Shown one piece after another: positions 36,839 through 49,501 of a stretch of DNA of 64,000 nucleotides. The notes below the pieces were generated by a model that had not been told where the DNA came from, did not search any database, and saw only the letters and a program-made list of their open reading frames with translations. The position numbers and the translations under genes are program-made. Source of the DNA: an uncultured Microbulbifer sp. (GTDB lineage Bacteria; Pseudomonadota; Gammaproteobacteria; Pseudomonadales; Cellvibrionaceae); NCBI RefSeq assembly GCF_947498635.1, contig NZ_CANMKV010000008.1, positions 1-64,000 of the forward strand, read 5' to 3'. The stretch's first letter is position 1. Every line of letters begins with the position of its first letter.

Positions 36839-38290
36839 TTAAAGTAGGGCATCCAGCTTTTCCTTGAGGACCTTATTGATCATCTGCGGGTTTGCCTGGC
36901 CTTTGGAGGCTTTCATAATTTGGCCGACAAAATAACCCATCATTTTAGGGCGTTTGGATTCATCGGCTTTTCGGTAGTTGTCTACCTGTGCGCTGCTTGC
37001 TGCAATTACCGCCTCTACCATCTGTTCAATAGCGCCGCTATCGGATACTTGCTTGAGACCACGCTTTTCAATGACTTCGTCGGCGCTGCCTTCACCATTG
37101 GCGATAGCTTCAAAAACCTGTTTGGCAATCTTGCTGGAGATGGTGTTGTCTTTGATGCGAATAATCAAGCCGGCTAGTTGTTGTGCGCTAACCGGAGATT
37201 CCTGGATGGAAATTTCTCTGCGATTGAGTAGCGCAGCCAGCTCACCGGCAATCCAGTTTGCGGCCAATTTGGGTTCGTGACAGGTTTTGCACACGGCCTC
37301 AAAGTAGTCAGCACTGGCGCGCTGTTGAGTGAGCTGGTCAGCATCGTAAGCAGATATGCCGTACTCCGACTGGAAACGCTCGGCTTTGGCATCTGGTAAC
37401 TCCGGTAGCTCTTTACGCAGTTGTTCAATGTAATCCTCGCTGAGAACAACGGGTAATAAGTCGGGGCAGGGAAAGTAGCGATAGTCATTGGCCACTTCTT
37501 TACTGCGCATGGAGCGCGTTTCATTTTTATCCGCATCATAGAGGCGGGTTTCCTGCACAATGTGACCGCCATCTTCCAAAATGTCGATTTGGCGCTCGGC
37601 CTCGACTTTGATCGCGCGCTCAACAAAGCGGAAGGAGTTGATGTTTTTTAATTCGGTGCGTGTGCCCAGTTTTTCTTCGCCTTGTAAGCGCACGGAGACA
37701 TTGGCATCACAGCGCAGAGAGCCCTGGGACATATCTCCGTCGGATATGCCCAGGTAGGTCACGATACTGTGAATTTTTTTCAGGTAAGCGACGGCTTCGG
37801 CAGCGCTGCGCATATCCGGCTCTGAGACAATCTCAATTAGCGGAGTTCCAGCGCGGTTCAAATCGATTCCAGACATGCCGTGAAAGTCTTCATGCAGGGA
37901 CTTTCCCGCGTCTTCCTCTAGGTGGGCGTGATGCAGGCGGACCTTTTTACTGCTGCCGTCCTCCAGGTGGATTTCGACTACTCCAGGGCCGACGATGGGG
38001 CGTTCCAGCTGGGTGGTTTGGTAGCCCTTGGGCAGATCTGGATAAAAATAGTTCTTGCGCTCAAAAACCGAACGCCGGCCAATTTCCGCATTCATTGCGA
38101 GGCCAAACATGGCGGCAAAGCGAAAAGCTTCTTGATTGGGTACCGGTAGGGTACCGGGCATAGCCAGGTCCACGGCACAGGCCTGGGTATTCGGTGCTGC
38201 GCCGAAACGGGTGCTTGCACCGGAAAATAGTTTTGACTGGGTCGATAGCTGTACGTGAATTTCCAGCCCGATAACGATTTCCCATTCCAC
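36839..38290 (-). CDS. gatB: aspartyl/glutamyl-tRNA amidotransferase subunit B
   Basis: A 483-residue subunit that binds mischarged Asp-tRNA-Asn or Glu-tRNA-Gln and phosphorylates the acyl group before amidation. The start [25 protein letters not shown], the kinase-core [17 protein letters not shown], and the C-terminal YqeY-like tail ([18 protein letters not shown]) are intact. It is last in a gatC-gatA-gatB operon, 11 bases after gatA. Confidence 0.98.
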   Translation of the reverse strand: MEWEIVIGLEIHVQLSTQSKLFSGASTRFGAAPNTQACAVDLAMPGTLPVPNQEAFRFAAMFGLAMNAEIGRRSVFERKNYFYPDLPKGYQTTQLERPIVGPGVVEIHLEDGSSKKVRLHHAHLEEDAGKSLHEDFHGMSGIDLNRAGTPLIEIVSEPDMRSAAEAVAYLKKIHSIVTYLGISDGDMSQGSLRCDANVSVRLQGEEKLGTRTELKNINSFRFVERAIKVEAERQIDILEDGGHIVQETRLYDADKNETRSMRSKEVANDYRYFPCPDLLPVVLSEDYIEQLRKELPELPDAKAERFQSEYGISAYDADQLTQQRASADYFEAVCKTCHEPKLAANWIAGELAALLNRREISIQESPVSAQQLAGLIIRIKDNTISSKIAKQVFEAIANGEGSADEVIEKRGLKQVSDSGAIEQMVEAVIAASSAQVDNYRKADESKRPKMMGYFVGQIMKASKGQANPQMINKVLKEKLDALL

Positions 38291-38301
38291 AATCGATCTC
38301 C

Positions 38302-39747
38302 TTACACGGCGCTGGCTTTGTGCCAGTCGGTAACCTGTTGGTATTGATGCGCAATATTGAGCATGCGTGCTTCATTCAGGTAGTTACCGGTAATCTGCAG
38401 CCCCACAGGCATATTGTTCACCAGTCCGCAGGGAATGGACATCCCCGGCAGCCCCGCCAGATTAGTGGCGATGGTATAGATATCCTCCAGGTACATAGCT
38501 ACAGGGTCGGCGACTTTGGCGCCCAACTCGAAAGCGGGAGAGGGGGTGGTGGGCCCCATAATAACGTCGACCTGCTCAAAGGCCTGGACAAAATCCTGTT
38601 TGATCAGGCGACGCACTTGCTGCGCCTTGTTGTAATAGGCGTCGTAATACCCTGCGGATAGCGCATAGGTGCCCACAAGGATGCGACGTTGGACCTCTTC
38701 GCCGAATCCCTCACCGCGGGAGCGCCTATACAGGTCGCGTAAATCTTTGGGCACATTACAGCGGTGGCCATAGCGCACCCCGTCAAAACGAGAAAGATTC
38801 GCCGAGGCCTCGGCAGGGGCTATGACGTAGTAGGCGGGAATGGCCAGCTCGGTGTGGGGCAGGCTGATATCTACTAATTGTGCGCCGAGCTTCTCAAATT
38901 CTTTGAGCGCGGCCTGTACACGGGCCGCGGTTTCGGCATTCAGGCCTTCGCCAAAATATTCCCTGGGCACACCGATTTTGAGGCCGGCAATGGAGTTGTT
39001 CAGCTCTGCGGTAAAGTCTGTTTGCGGGCAATCCAGGCTTGTGGAATCTTTCGGGTCATGACTGGCCATGGCGGACAACAGGTAGGCCGCATCTTCCGCA
39101 TTGCGTGCGATGGGGCCGGCCTGATCCAGACTGGAGGCGTAAGCGACGATGCCCCAACGGGAAATCCGGCCGTAGGTGGGCTTGAGGCCAGTGGTATTCG
39201 TTAGTGCCGCGGGTTGACGGATAGAACCGCCGGTATCGGTGGCGGTGGCGCCGGGCACCAGCAGTGCCGCAACTGCCGCGGCGGAGCCGCCGGAGGAGCC
39301 ACCCGGGACACAGCGGGTATTCCAGGGGTTCTTTACCGATCCGTAGTAACTACTTTCGCTGGAGGAGCCCATCGCGAACTCGTCCATATTGGTTTTACCC
39401 AGGGTGACGGTGCCGGCCGCATTGAGATTTTCCACTAACGTGGCATCGTAGGGCGGAATAAAATTATCCAGCATTTTTGAAGCGCAGCTCGTGCGTACGC
39501 CGTTGGTGCAGATAATATCCTTGTGGGCGATAGGCACACCGCACAGTGCTGGAGCTTCTCCAGAAGCCAGGTGCCGATCGGCAGCTTCTGCCTGGGACAG
39601 GGCGAGTTCTTCGGTGACGGTGATAAAGCTGTTATAGCTATTGTCCAGCTGCTGGATACGCGTGAGTAAATGGCGGGTTAACTCCGTGCTGGAGAATGCC
39701 TTACTTTGCAGTCCGCGGATTATCTCGGCAATAGTAAGCTGATGCAT
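38302..39747 (-). CDS. gatA: aspartyl/glutamyl-tRNA amidotransferase subunit A
   Basis: A 481-residue amidase that frees ammonia from glutamine. The amidase-signature triad is Lys76 (HKDI), Ser151 (GGSSGGS) and Ser175 ([11 protein letters not shown]), as expected from the family. It starts 72 bases after gatC. Although the window also encodes tRNA-Gln twice, the mischarging enzyme lies elsewhere. Confidence 0.98.
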   Translation of the reverse strand: MHQLTIAEIIRGLQSKAFSSTELTRHLLTRIQQLDNSYNSFITVTEELALSQAEAADRHLASGEAPALCGVPIAHKDIICTNGVRTSCASKMLDNFIPPYDATLVENLNAAGTVTLGKTNMDEFAMGSSSESSYYGSVKNPWNTRCVPGGSSGGSAAAVAALLVPGATATDTGGSIRQPAALTNTTGLKPTYGRISRWGIVAYASSLDQAGPIARNAEDAAYLLSAMASHDPKDSTSLDCPQTDFTAELNNSIAGLKIGVPREYFGEGLNAETAARVQAALKEFEKLGAQLVDISLPHTELAIPAYYVIAPAEASANLSRFDGVRYGHRCNVPKDLRDLYRRSRGEGFGEEVQRRILVGTYALSAGYYDAYYNKAQQVRRLIKQDFVQAFEQVDVIMGPTTPSPAFELGAKVADPVAMYLEDIYTIATNLAGLPGMSIPCGLVNNMPVGLQITGNYLNEARMLNIAHQYQQVTDWHKASAV

Positions 39748-39819
39748 GTTATTCCCTTAAAAGGCTCTGGGCGGGCTTAGGGCGGAATGGGATTGTTTGG
39801 GCTTTTTCTGCGACCCTGT

Positions 39820-40107
39820 TTAGTCGATCACTTTGGGTACCAGGTAGAGGCCCTCTTCCGACTGCGGTGCCTGGGCCAGGAAGCTTTGGCGCTGGTCGGA
39901 TTCTGTCACGGCATCGACGCGCAGGGTCTGTACCTCATCGAGTGGGTGCGCCATTGGCGTGACCCCGTCGGTGTTGACGGCCTGAAGTTGGTCTACCAGC
40001 TGCAGGATCTCGCCGAGGCGTCCACTGACTTCCTCAATGGTTTCTTCGGATATGGCGATGCGGGCGAGTTCTGCCAGCTTCTCTACGGTTTGCGTATCCA
40101 CGGCCAT
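39820..40107 (-). CDS. gatC: aspartyl/glutamyl-tRNA amidotransferase subunit C
   Basis: A 95-residue linker subunit of GatCAB. VEKLAELARIAISEETIEEVSGRLGEILQLVDQLQAVNTDGV and MAHPL are the conserved GatC blocks that wrap the A and B subunits. First gene of the operon, divergent from mreB with a 358-base promoter region. Length is normal. Confidence 0.95.
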   Translation of the reverse strand: MAVDTQTVEKLAELARIAISEETIEEVSGRLGEILQLVDQLQAVNTDGVTPMAHPLDEVQTLRVDAVTESDQRQSFLAQAPQSEEGLYLVPKVID

Positions 40108-41500
<1,393 letters not shown>

Positions 41501-41633
41501 GTTGATTGAGGTTGGAAGTGGCTCCCTGTCGCCCCCGGTGGGCGAGCCGCTGGCGGCGCCTGGTTTCACGATTCAGTGACATCCGATATATTGTGAGACC
41601 AATAATCATTGACCCGTACAAAGGGGGCTGTTC

Positions 41634-42476
41634 TTGAAACCGCTATTTACCCGCGGCCCCTCCCCCGAGTTCCGCCTTCTGTTGTTGGTACCATTGGCTA
41701 TCGCCTTGATCGTTGCCGACCACTATACCAACTGGTTTCAGTCATCCCGCGAGCGACTGTCCGGCATTACAGCCCCCCTCTACTGGATCACCGGTGCCCC
41801 GGAACGCGTGGGCGACTGGGCTGGGGAGCAATTTCGTTCCCGCGAAGAGCTTTTGGAAGAGAATGATCGCCTCAAGCGTCAGGTGCTTCTGCTGGAGCAG
41901 CGCAGTCAGCTACTGGCTGCGGTCAAGGCGGAAAATACTCGACTTAAAGAGCTGATGAATTCGGCGGAGATGGTTGATGATCGGGTGCTGGTAGCGCAGG
42001 TCATCGGCGTTTCCCCCGATCCTCTCGAACATGTGTTATTGATCGATAAAGGGCGCGATCACGGTATTGATGTGGGCACACCGGTGATGGATGCCAGTGG
42101 CCTGCTTGGGCAAGTGATCGAAGCCGGAGATACCTCTAGCCGAATTCTCCTGATTACCGATTCCAGTCACGCGATTCCCGTGCAGGTGCTGCGCAACAGT
42201 ATGCGAGCCGTCGCTGAGGGTACCGGCGATCTCTATCGCCTTAAACTCAGGCATCTGGCGAATACCAGTGATATCCGCGAAGGGGACCTGCTGCTCAGTT
42301 CCGGTCTCGGCGGACGCTTCCCAGCGGGCTATCCAGTGGGTGAGGTCATGTCGGTTACCCGCGATCCCGGCAAACCCTTTGCCGAGGCCGAGGTGCTCCC
42401 CCGTGGCCGTATGAGCCGCAGTCGTTTTGTTCTGGCGGTCATCGGGAACGGGAGGCGGGGCCTTGCAAGCGAATAA
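41634..42476 (+). CDS. mreC: rod-shape-determining protein MreC
   Basis: A 280-residue bitopic protein: one membrane helix (about residues 16-33), a coiled coil (about 60-105, EENDRLKRQVLLLEQRSQ) and a periplasmic beta domain with DRVLVAQVIGVSPDPLEHVLLIDKG. It bridges the cytoskeleton to PBP2/RodA. The TTG start has AAGGGGG ahead of it. It follows mreB with a 133-base gap. Confidence 0.95.
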   Translation: MKPLFTRGPSPEFRLLLLVPLAIALIVADHYTNWFQSSRERLSGITAPLYWITGAPERVGDWAGEQFRSREELLEENDRLKRQVLLLEQRSQLLAAVKAENTRLKELMNSAEMVDDRVLVAQVIGVSPDPLEHVLLIDKGRDHGIDVGTPVMDASGLLGQVIEAGDTSSRILLITDSSHAIPVQVLRNSMRAVAEGTGDLYRLKLRHLANTSDIREGDLLLSSGLGGRFPAGYPVGEVMSVTRDPGKPFAEAEVLPRGRMSRSRFVLAVIGNGRRGLASE

Positions 42477-42942
42477 TCGCTGGTTTATCGCGCTGACTCT
42501 CTTTCTGTCCATGCTGCTTGTGGTGATGCCACTGCCCCAGCAGTGGCTTTGGTTTCGCCCGGCATTTCCAGCCTTATTGGTCATTTTTTGGGTTACTCGC
42601 ATGCCACAGGCTCTGGGAGTCGGCTTTGCCTGGCTGGTGGGGATCCTAGAGGACCTGATCAGTGGGGCCAGTCTCGGCACTCACGCTCTGGCCCTGGCGA
42701 TTTTGGCCTATTTCAGCCTACTCACTTATCAGCGCACCCGGGCTTTTAATCCGGCACAGCAGCTTCTGTGGGTTTTTGTACTGGTGGGGATTAATCAGGT
42801 GGTGGGGAACTGGGTACACGGTTTGGAGGGAAAAACCGTGCCCGGGCTGACTTTTTTATGGCCGGCACTCACTACAGCCCTGTTGTGGCCTTGGGTAGCG
42901 CCCCTGTTGCATCGCCTTTGCGGTCGATTACAGGTTCGTTGA
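42463..42942 (+). CDS. mreD: rod-shape-determining protein MreD
   Basis: 159 residues from TTG 42463, with GGGAGG ahead; a longer frame to 42427 has no support. About five membrane helices with the family block FPALLVIFWVTRMPQALGVGFAWLVGILEDLISGASLGTHALA. It works with MreC in the elongasome. It overlaps mreC by 14 bases, so translation is coupled. Confidence 0.9.
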   Translation: MQANNRWFIALTLFLSMLLVVMPLPQQWLWFRPAFPALLVIFWVTRMPQALGVGFAWLVGILEDLISGASLGTHALALAILAYFSLLTYQRTRAFNPAQQLLWVFVLVGINQVVGNWVHGLEGKTVPGLTFLWPALTTALLWPWVAPLLHRLCGRLQVR

Positions 42943-43038
42943 TCGCCCTACCAGTCTGTAAATCAATGTAAAATTTTGATCATTTTTCGATCAGTATCGC
43001 TATAATCAGCCGCTGGCCCACAGGGAATTTGTAGTACA

Positions 43039-43650
43039 GTGACGAATACCACCGCTTTTAATCATCTCCTCCTGGCCTCGGGATCCCCGCGTCGGGCCGA
43101 ACTGCTTACACAGATAGGCGTTCCATTTTCTCAGCTGACTCCCTCGGTACCCGAGCAGAAGAAGTCCTGTGAAAGTGCACAGGACTATATTCAGCGACTG
43201 GCCCAGGAAAAGTCTTCCGCAGGGTTGCATGCAGCGCCTGATATAAACGGGCTCTGGGCCCTGGGGGCGGACACCATTGTACTTTGTGGTGAGAGCGTCC
43301 TGGAGAAACCGAGAGATTACCGTGACTTTGAATCCATGATGCTGTCCCTGTCGGGCACGGAGCACTCTGTATTGAGCGCCATCTGTCTGCGCAATCGGGA
43401 GAAGCAATTCAGCCGCCTGGTTGAGACCCGCGTGAGTTTTCGCAATTTGTCCCGCTTACAGATTGATGCCTATTGGCGCACAGGTGAGCCTGTGGATAAG
43501 GCCGGTGGCTATGGCATTCAGGGGATGGGGGCCGCCTTGGTGGCGTCTATTAGCGGCAGTTATAGCAATGTTGTTGGTCTACCCCTGGAGGCACTAATTC
43601 CGATGCTCGAACAGGCGGGCATTTCTTATTGGCAGGAGGCCCAATCTTGA
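43039..43650 (+). CDS. maf: Maf-family nucleotide pyrophosphatase
   Basis: A 203-residue enzyme hydrolysing dTTP/UTP or related nucleotides (YhdE type). The Maf motif [14 protein letters not shown] is at 10-23, and the catalytic Asp lies in [23 protein letters not shown] is also conserved. The GTG start gives the family N-terminus. It is 96 bases after mreD and overlaps rng by 4 bases. Confidence 0.93.
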   Translation: MTNTTAFNHLLLASGSPRRAELLTQIGVPFSQLTPSVPEQKKSCESAQDYIQRLAQEKSSAGLHAAPDINGLWALGADTIVLCGESVLEKPRDYRDFESMMLSLSGTEHSVLSAICLRNREKQFSRLVETRVSFRNLSRLQIDAYWRTGEPVDKAGGYGIQGMGAALVASISGSYSNVVGLPLEALIPMLEQAGISYWQEAQS

Positions 43651-45134
43651 GCGAAGAGTTGCTGATCAATGTCGCACCTACAGAGACTCGCGTCGCACTG
43701 GTGGAAAACGGTGTGCTCCAGGAAGTCTATCTGGAGCGCAGTGCGCGCCGAGGTATCGTAGGTAATATCTATAAAGGCAAGGTGATCCGGGTGCTGCCGG
43801 GGATGCAGGCGGCCTTTGTGGATATTGGCCTGGAGCGTGCTGGCTTTATTCACGCCTCCGATATCGCTCCCCTGGATGATGAGGGTATGGAGGCGCGGGA
43901 TGCCGAAGTGGCAGATATTCGCGCCCTGGTACGCGAAGGGCAGCCCCTGGTGGTACAGGTGGTCAAGGACCCTATTAGTAGTAAAGGTGCACGCTTAACC
44001 ACACACTTATCGGTATCTGCTCGTTATCTCGTTTACATGCCGCAGACTCGCCATATCGGAATCTCCAATCGTATCGAGGACGAGGGGGAGCGGGAGCGCC
44101 TGCGCCAGTTGGTGGAGACCGCTTCGTCGCGACTCGCGGAGGATGGCCTCTCCGCAGACGGTGGATTTATTTTGCGCACCGTGGCGGAGGGTGTCAGTGA
44201 GGATGAACTGCTGCGGGATATCCCCTTTCTCTACAAGCTTTGGGGGGAACTGGAGCAGCGAATCAAGGAGCGGGCCGTCCCTTCGGTGATCTATGAGGAC
44301 TTGCCACTCTTTATGCGGGCCCTGCGTGATCTTGCGCGCCCTTACACTGAGAAGATTCGTATAGACTCCCGCGAGGCCCATGGCCGAGCAGCGGAGTTTG
44401 CCGGAAAGTACGCACCGGAAATCGCCGGTCGTTTGGAGCACTATCCGGGGGAGCGCCCTCTGTTCGATCTCTACGGTGTTGAGGAGGAGATTCGCCGCGC
44501 CTTACAGAATAAGGTGACATTAAAGTCTGGCGGTTATCTCATTATCGAGCAAACAGAGGCGATGAGTACTATCGATGTGAATACCGGCGCATTTGTGGGT
44601 CATCGCAATCTGGAAGAGACTATCTTCAAAACGAATTTGGAGGCGGCAACTGCCATTGCTCGCCAGCTGCGCCTGCGCAACCTCGGGGGGATTATCATTA
44701 TCGATTTTATCGATATGAAAGACCCGGAGCACCAGCGCCAGGTACTGCGAACTCTGGAAAAAACCCTGGAGCGGGATCACGCCAAGTCGAGTATTACTGG
44801 TGTCTCCGAGCTCGGTTTGGTGGAGATGACGCGCAAGCGCACGCGGGAGTCCCTCGGTCAGATTTTGTGCGAGCCCTGCCCGGTATGTGAGGGGCGTGGG
44901 ACTTTGAAAAGTGCTGAGACCGTTTGCTTCGAGATATTTCGGGAGATTATCCGTGAGTCACGGGCTTACGACAGTGAAAAGATTATGGTACTGGCCAGCC
45001 AGATGGTCATAGACCTGCTGCTGGACGAGGAGTCGGCCAATGTTGCCGATCTGGAGGAGTTTATTCGCCGGCCCATACAGTTTCAGGTGGAGCCTATTTA
45101 CAACCAGGAGCAGTACGACATTGTTCTTGTGTAA
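43647..45134 (+). CDS. rng: ribonuclease G
   Basis: 495 residues from the TTG at 43647, which has AGGAGG 7 bases ahead and overlaps the maf stop as TTGA. An S1 domain (about 35-120) precedes the RNase E/G catalytic domain with the metal-binding Asp residues in [11 protein letters not shown] and IIDFIDM, and a zinc-link cysteine cluster CEPCPVC. It processes 16S rRNA 5' ends and degrades mRNA. It has no long RNase E tail, so it is RNase G. Confidence 0.96.
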   Translation: MSEELLINVAPTETRVALVENGVLQEVYLERSARRGIVGNIYKGKVIRVLPGMQAAFVDIGLERAGFIHASDIAPLDDEGMEARDAEVADIRALVREGQPLVVQVVKDPISSKGARLTTHLSVSARYLVYMPQTRHIGISNRIEDEGERERLRQLVETASSRLAEDGLSADGGFILRTVAEGVSEDELLRDIPFLYKLWGELEQRIKERAVPSVIYEDLPLFMRALRDLARPYTEKIRIDSREAHGRAAEFAGKYAPEIAGRLEHYPGERPLFDLYGVEEEIRRALQNKVTLKSGGYLIIEQTEAMSTIDVNTGAFVGHRNLEETIFKTNLEAATAIARQLRLRNLGGIIIIDFIDMKDPEHQRQVLRTLEKTLERDHAKSSITGVSELGLVEMTRKRTRESLGQILCEPCPVCEGRGTLKSAETVCFEIFREIIRESRAYDSEKIMVLASQMVIDLLLDEESANVADLEEFIRRPIQFQVEPIYNQEQYDIVLV

Positions 45135-45215
45135 ATCATTATCCGCTTTCCCACAGTTTGTCGGCGCCGGCTGTTGCGATGCTTGCAGCTGTCTCGTGAG
45201 AGGGGGAAGGTGGTA

Positions 45216-48200
45216 ATGAATCTGCTGCGCTGGTTCACGCGAAAGTTCTGGTTGTTATCGGTGAGCCTGGTGATCGCCCTGGCGATCCTCGTGCAAACCG
45301 GGCGGCTCTTGTCCCCCCAGGTGGAGGAGTACCGCCCACAGATCAGCCGCTGGCTCACCGGTCAGCTGGGTGTGCCGGTGCAGATGGACCGGATTTCCCT
45401 ACGCTGGGAGGCGCTGCAAGTGGCTTTGCAGCTCGACGGCTTGCGCCTGGGGGAAAATGGTGAACTGCGCATGGGGCACGGTCTGTTCCAACTGGATCTG
45501 CTCTCCAGCCTGTGGAACCGGGAGTTGGTGTGGAAGGACCTGCAAATGCACGCCTTTGCGGCGGGTCTCAGCCGCAATGAACAGGGGGAATGGCGACTCG
45601 ATGGCTTCCCCGATATATCCCTGAAGCCCGATGGCCGGGTTGTATCCAACCCCAAGGCGGCTGATCCGGCCCGGCTTTTCCAGTTGAGCCCCAAGGTACA
45701 GATTCGCGATGCGGCAATCACAGTCAGGCTTCCCGGGGAGCAGCTTGCGGAGATCAACTTACCGCAGATCTCCCTGGAAAATCGCGGTGATTTCCACCGC
45801 CTTACGGCCCGTGCTTTTATTGCCCGCGAAGGGGAGGAACACAAGGCCGGCACGGAAACGCTTCGCCTAGTACTCGAGGGTCGGGGCAATCCGCGTAAGA
45901 AAAAGCACTTCTCTGTACGTGGCTACATGCAACTTAATGAGCTGCTATTGGATCGGGATATCGTTTCCCTACTGCATCAATTGACCCCATTGCCCGATCG
46001 ATTTCATTGGCACGGGCGCAAGTGGGCTGATGGACGCCTCTGGCTGCACAGTGATCGCAAGAGTGGCTATCGACTGGTGGGACGAGTGGATCTTGCCCAG
46101 GTGGCAAGCCTCGGTGATTCCCAGAAAGAGAAGGGTGAACAGAACCTGGCAGGTGATCACACCATGGCCCCTTTGCGTGCACTTTCCGGGGACATTTCAG
46201 GGCGCTGGCTGCCTGGTGAACACTGGCGATTGGCACTGCAGAGCACCGAGATTGACTGGCAGGGCCTGCAAATGCCCCCCCTGAACCTACAGGTAAGCAG
46301 CGATCAGCAGGGGGTCGCACTATCGGCGGATGTGATCGATCTGGCAGGTTGGAGCGATATTCTCCGGCGCCTGGATTTATTAGAGGGTGCCGCGGGTGAT
46401 TGGTTGCGGGCTCTGGAGCCCACGGGTCAGTTGCGCCGCTTGCAGCTGCGAAAGGGGGCGGGGGGTTCAATGAGCCTGAGCGCCAACTTACAGAATATTG
46501 GCACGCAGGCCTATCGCGGTGCTCCTTCGATTGCCGGTTTGAGTGGCTACCTGGAATTTGCAGGGAGCCATGGTCGGGTAGAGCTGGATGGCTCGAGCCT
46601 GCAAGCCGGGTTTCCGAACCTGTACCAGGATACATTTTCTTTTGAGCAGGCCAGCGGCACCCTGGCCTGGAGCTTGGACAGAGACCAGAATGAAATCAGC
46701 ATTTTTTCAGGGCCTTTGCATTTAAATGGCGCAGTGGGGGATGTCCAGGGGCAGTTTTTGTTATCTCTGCCGTTCCGCCCGCACAGCCGCGCGGCGGATT
46801 TGGTCTTGGCCCTATCACTGCGCGATGCCGAAGTGGGTGTCCAGGAGCAACTGGTGCCGACCACGGTCAGTGAGGACTTGCGCCAGTGGCTAAATGAGGG
46901 GTTGGGCGCTAAAAATCCAGGTAGGGTTGAGACTGCCGCGTTTATCTATCGCGGTAGCAGCTACAGCAAAAATGGTGAGGAAGAATCCCTGCGCGCCCTG
47001 GGTACCCATAACAAGCGTCACACCGCGCAGTTGGCCGCGGAATTTGCCGGTGCCGACCTGAAATATGCGGACGATTGGCCCGGAGTAAAGGGGGTGAATG
47101 GCCGCCTGTTGCTGAATGATGGAAATGTATCTGTCAGCGCCAATAAGGCTGGTTTATGGGGGGTGGATGCTCGAGATATTATTGTCGAGGTAACTCCACA
47201 GCCTGGCAATGGCTCGCGTCTGGACGTGTCGGCCCAGCTACAGGGTCCCGCCGCTGATGGGCTGCGTTTGCTGCGGGAGTCGCCGTTGAGAGCGAAGCTG
47301 GGCAGTGCCTTTGATGATTGGCAGCTCTCTGGAGATATTCGCGGGTACCTGAATTTAACCCAACCTCTCGGTGGTGCGGCTGTATCGCCCAGCCATAGCG
47401 TTGAGTTACAGCTGAGCCGCGGGGATTTACAGTTGCAGAACCTGCGCTTACACGCACAGGCATTGACTGGGGATGTAGTCTACGACAGTGATCGTGGCCT
47501 TACCGGTACGCAGCTGAGCGGCGAGCTTTGGGGGCGACCCGTAAAGGCCAGCATTCGTCACTTTGGCGAGGGTGTTTCGCAGGATACTCAGGTGGTGCTG
47601 GAGGGCAATGCCGCTACAGAATCAATTTATACCTGGAGTCGGCGCCCTGAGCTCAAATGGATGGATGGCGACATGGACTACCGGGCACTGGTCACGGTTC
47701 CCGCAAAATCAAAAGAGGCTCCCTACGCGGCAGTTTTCGAGTTGACCTCGAACCTTGAAGGCGTGGCGGTAAATCTGCCTGAGCCTCTTGGCAAGAGCGC
47801 CGAGAAAAAAACAAATTTTGTACTGCGTGCACCTATTGGTGATCAGGGCAGCTTATTCCACCTGAGTTATGGGGAGCACCTTCAGGGACAGTTTTGGTTG
47901 GTCGAAGGGGCCCTCGAGCGCGCAGCCATTGCTCTGAATGCCGAGGCTAAGCTCCCCGAAGAGAGGGGGTTGAGTGTCCTGGGCGATATATCCAGTGTTG
48001 ATCTGCCCCGCTGGGAAAGCCTGTTGGGTGTTTACCGTGAGGAAACTGCTGTAAGTCCTGGCCCCTCGGGGCAACCAGAGACTGAGGCATTGGAGCAACT
48101 GCGGGCGAATACGGCTGAGGCCAAGGCATCCAGTCCGCTGCCGATAAATCTGGATCTCAGTACTGACAACCTGCAGCTAGGTTCTGCGGCCATCGAGCAT

Positions 48201-49394
48201 ATCCATATTGCTGGTCGGGGCGTAGGATCTAAGTGGCAATTGGACTTTGACAGTGTGATGGCGGCGGGAAAGCTCTCTGGAACCCTCGGGGGGAAAAAGC
48301 CCCTCAGCCTGAAGCTGGCCCATTTACGCCTGCCTGAACCAGAGAAAGAGACGTCACTCCCGGAAGAGGATCCCTTTGCGGAAGAGCCCGCCGACCCCTG
48401 GGCGAAGTTTGATTTCCAGAGTTTGCCGGCTATTGATTTCAGTACAGAAAGCCTGCGTTTGGGAGATGAGGAGCTTGGACGTTGGTCCTTTGATGTGCGG
48501 CCTTCCAAGGAGCGCCTAGTTCTGAGCGACATTCGTGGCGGCGTGCGCGGCCTTCGCCTGGAAGGGCGCGGTGGTGGCAAAAAAGCCTTGGGGGCGCAGC
48601 TCATGTGGATGCGCGATGCGGAAGGTAAAAACTCGTCCCAGTTTATAGGGCGCCTTGCCGCGGATGACCTCGCCGATATTCAGCGCGAAATGGGTCATGA
48701 ACCCCTGATTGAAAGTCAGTCTGCCGCTTTTGACACCGCTTTGCGCTGGGATGGCTCGCCGGCCCAGGTTAAAGGCAGTCTGCTTTCGGGGGATCTGAAA
48801 ATTGATATTCGCGATGGCCGCTTCCTGCGCTCAACGGGTACTGCGGGTTCTACCGTTTTACGCCTGCTGTCGCTGTTTAATTTCGATACCTGGGCACGCC
48901 GCCTACGCCTGGATTTTTCCGATCTCTACAAGAGTGGTATGGCTTTCGACCGTGTGCGTGGAGAAGTGGTATTCGAGGGGGATGGACAGCTACTGATCGC
49001 CGTGCCTATACAGGTCGAGGGGCCCACCAGTGAGCTGCAAATGGCGGGGCGAGTCAATCTGTTGCGTGAAGACTTGGATTTAACCCTGGTGGCTACTCTT
49101 CCTGTGAGTAACAACCTCGCTCTGGTTGCCGCTTTGGCGGGAGGGCTCCCGGCTGCGGCAGGTGTTTACCTCATCAGTAAAGCTTTTAAGAAGCAGGTGA
49201 AGAAAATGGCCAGTGTCAGTTACCGCATCAGTGGCGAATGGGCTGATCCTCAAATGCGCTTCGAAAGGCTTTTTGATGGAGATGGCGCTGAACGCCAGGG
49301 CGCGGCCTCCGGCGCATCAGGTAAAGAGGCCGGGCCGGATTCGGGGGTGGCGAATGCCAGCCGTAACTCTGGCACTCGCGAGGGCGGCTCCTAA
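45216..49394 (+). CDS. yhdP: YhdP family AsmA/TamB-like envelope lipid-transport protein
   Basis: A 1392-residue protein with one N-terminal membrane helix (LLSVSLVIALAILVQTG) followed by a very long beta-rich periplasmic region and a C-terminal block LLREDLDLTLVATLPVSNNLALVAALAGGLPAAAGVYLISK, typical of YhdP. Such AsmA-like proteins form hydrophobic bridges that carry phospholipids to the outer membrane. The ATG at 45216 is preferred over an upstream TTG. It follows rng by 81 bases, as in other gammaproteobacteria. Confidence 0.92.
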   Translation: MNLLRWFTRKFWLLSVSLVIALAILVQTGRLLSPQVEEYRPQISRWLTGQLGVPVQMDRISLRWEALQVALQLDGLRLGENGELRMGHGLFQLDLLSSLWNRELVWKDLQMHAFAAGLSRNEQGEWRLDGFPDISLKPDGRVVSNPKAADPARLFQLSPKVQIRDAAITVRLPGEQLAEINLPQISLENRGDFHRLTARAFIAREGEEHKAGTETLRLVLEGRGNPRKKKHFSVRGYMQLNELLLDRDIVSLLHQLTPLPDRFHWHGRKWADGRLWLHSDRKSGYRLVGRVDLAQVASLGDSQKEKGEQNLAGDHTMAPLRALSGDISGRWLPGEHWRLALQSTEIDWQGLQMPPLNLQVSSDQQGVALSADVIDLAGWSDILRRLDLLEGAAGDWLRALEPTGQLRRLQLRKGAGGSMSLSANLQNIGTQAYRGAPSIAGLSGYLEFAGSHGRVELDGSSLQAGFPNLYQDTFSFEQASGTLAWSLDRDQNEISIFSGPLHLNGAVGDVQGQFLLSLPFRPHSRAADLVLALSLRDAEVGVQEQLVPTTVSEDLRQWLNEGLGAKNPGRVETAAFIYRGSSYSKNGEEESLRALGTHNKRHTAQLAAEFAGADLKYADDWPGVKGVNGRLLLNDGNVSVSANKAGLWGVDARDIIVEVTPQPGNGSRLDVSAQLQGPAADGLRLLRESPLRAKLGSAFDDWQLSGDIRGYLNLTQPLGGAAVSPSHSVELQLSRGDLQLQNLRLHAQALTGDVVYDSDRGLTGTQLSGELWGRPVKASIRHFGEGVSQDTQVVLEGNAATESIYTWSRRPELKWMDGDMDYRALVTVPAKSKEAPYAAVFELTSNLEGVAVNLPEPLGKSAEKKTNFVLRAPIGDQGSLFHLSYGEHLQGQFWLVEGALERAAIALNAEAKLPEERGLSVLGDISSVDLPRWESLLGVYREETAVSPGPSGQPETEALEQLRANTAEAKASSPLPINLDLSTDNLQLGSAAIEHIHIAGRGVGSKWQLDFDSVMAAGKLSGTLGGKKPLSLKLAHLRLPEPEKETSLPEEDPFAEEPADPWAKFDFQSLPAIDFSTESLRLGDEELGRWSFDVRPSKERLVLSDIRGGVRGLRLEGRGGGKKALGAQLMWMRDAEGKNSSQFIGRLAADDLADIQREMGHEPLIESQSAAFDTALRWDGSPAQVKGSLLSGDLKIDIRDGRFLRSTGTAGSTVLRLLSLFNFDTWARRLRLDFSDLYKSGMAFDRVRGEVVFEGDGQLLIAVPIQVEGPTSELQMAGRVNLLREDLDLTLVATLPVSNNLALVAALAGGLPAAAGVYLISKAFKKQVKKMASVSYRISGEWADPQMRFERLFDGDGAERQGAASGASGKEAGPDSGVANASRNSGTREGGS

Positions 49395-49501
49395 CCTTCT
49401 AATTTAGCCATATTCTGATATTGGCATAGGTCTTGAACCGCTTTTGCCCGCAGCACTCTAATCTTTAAGGTGTTTACCTATTGAGGACAGGAGTTTGCGG
49501 C

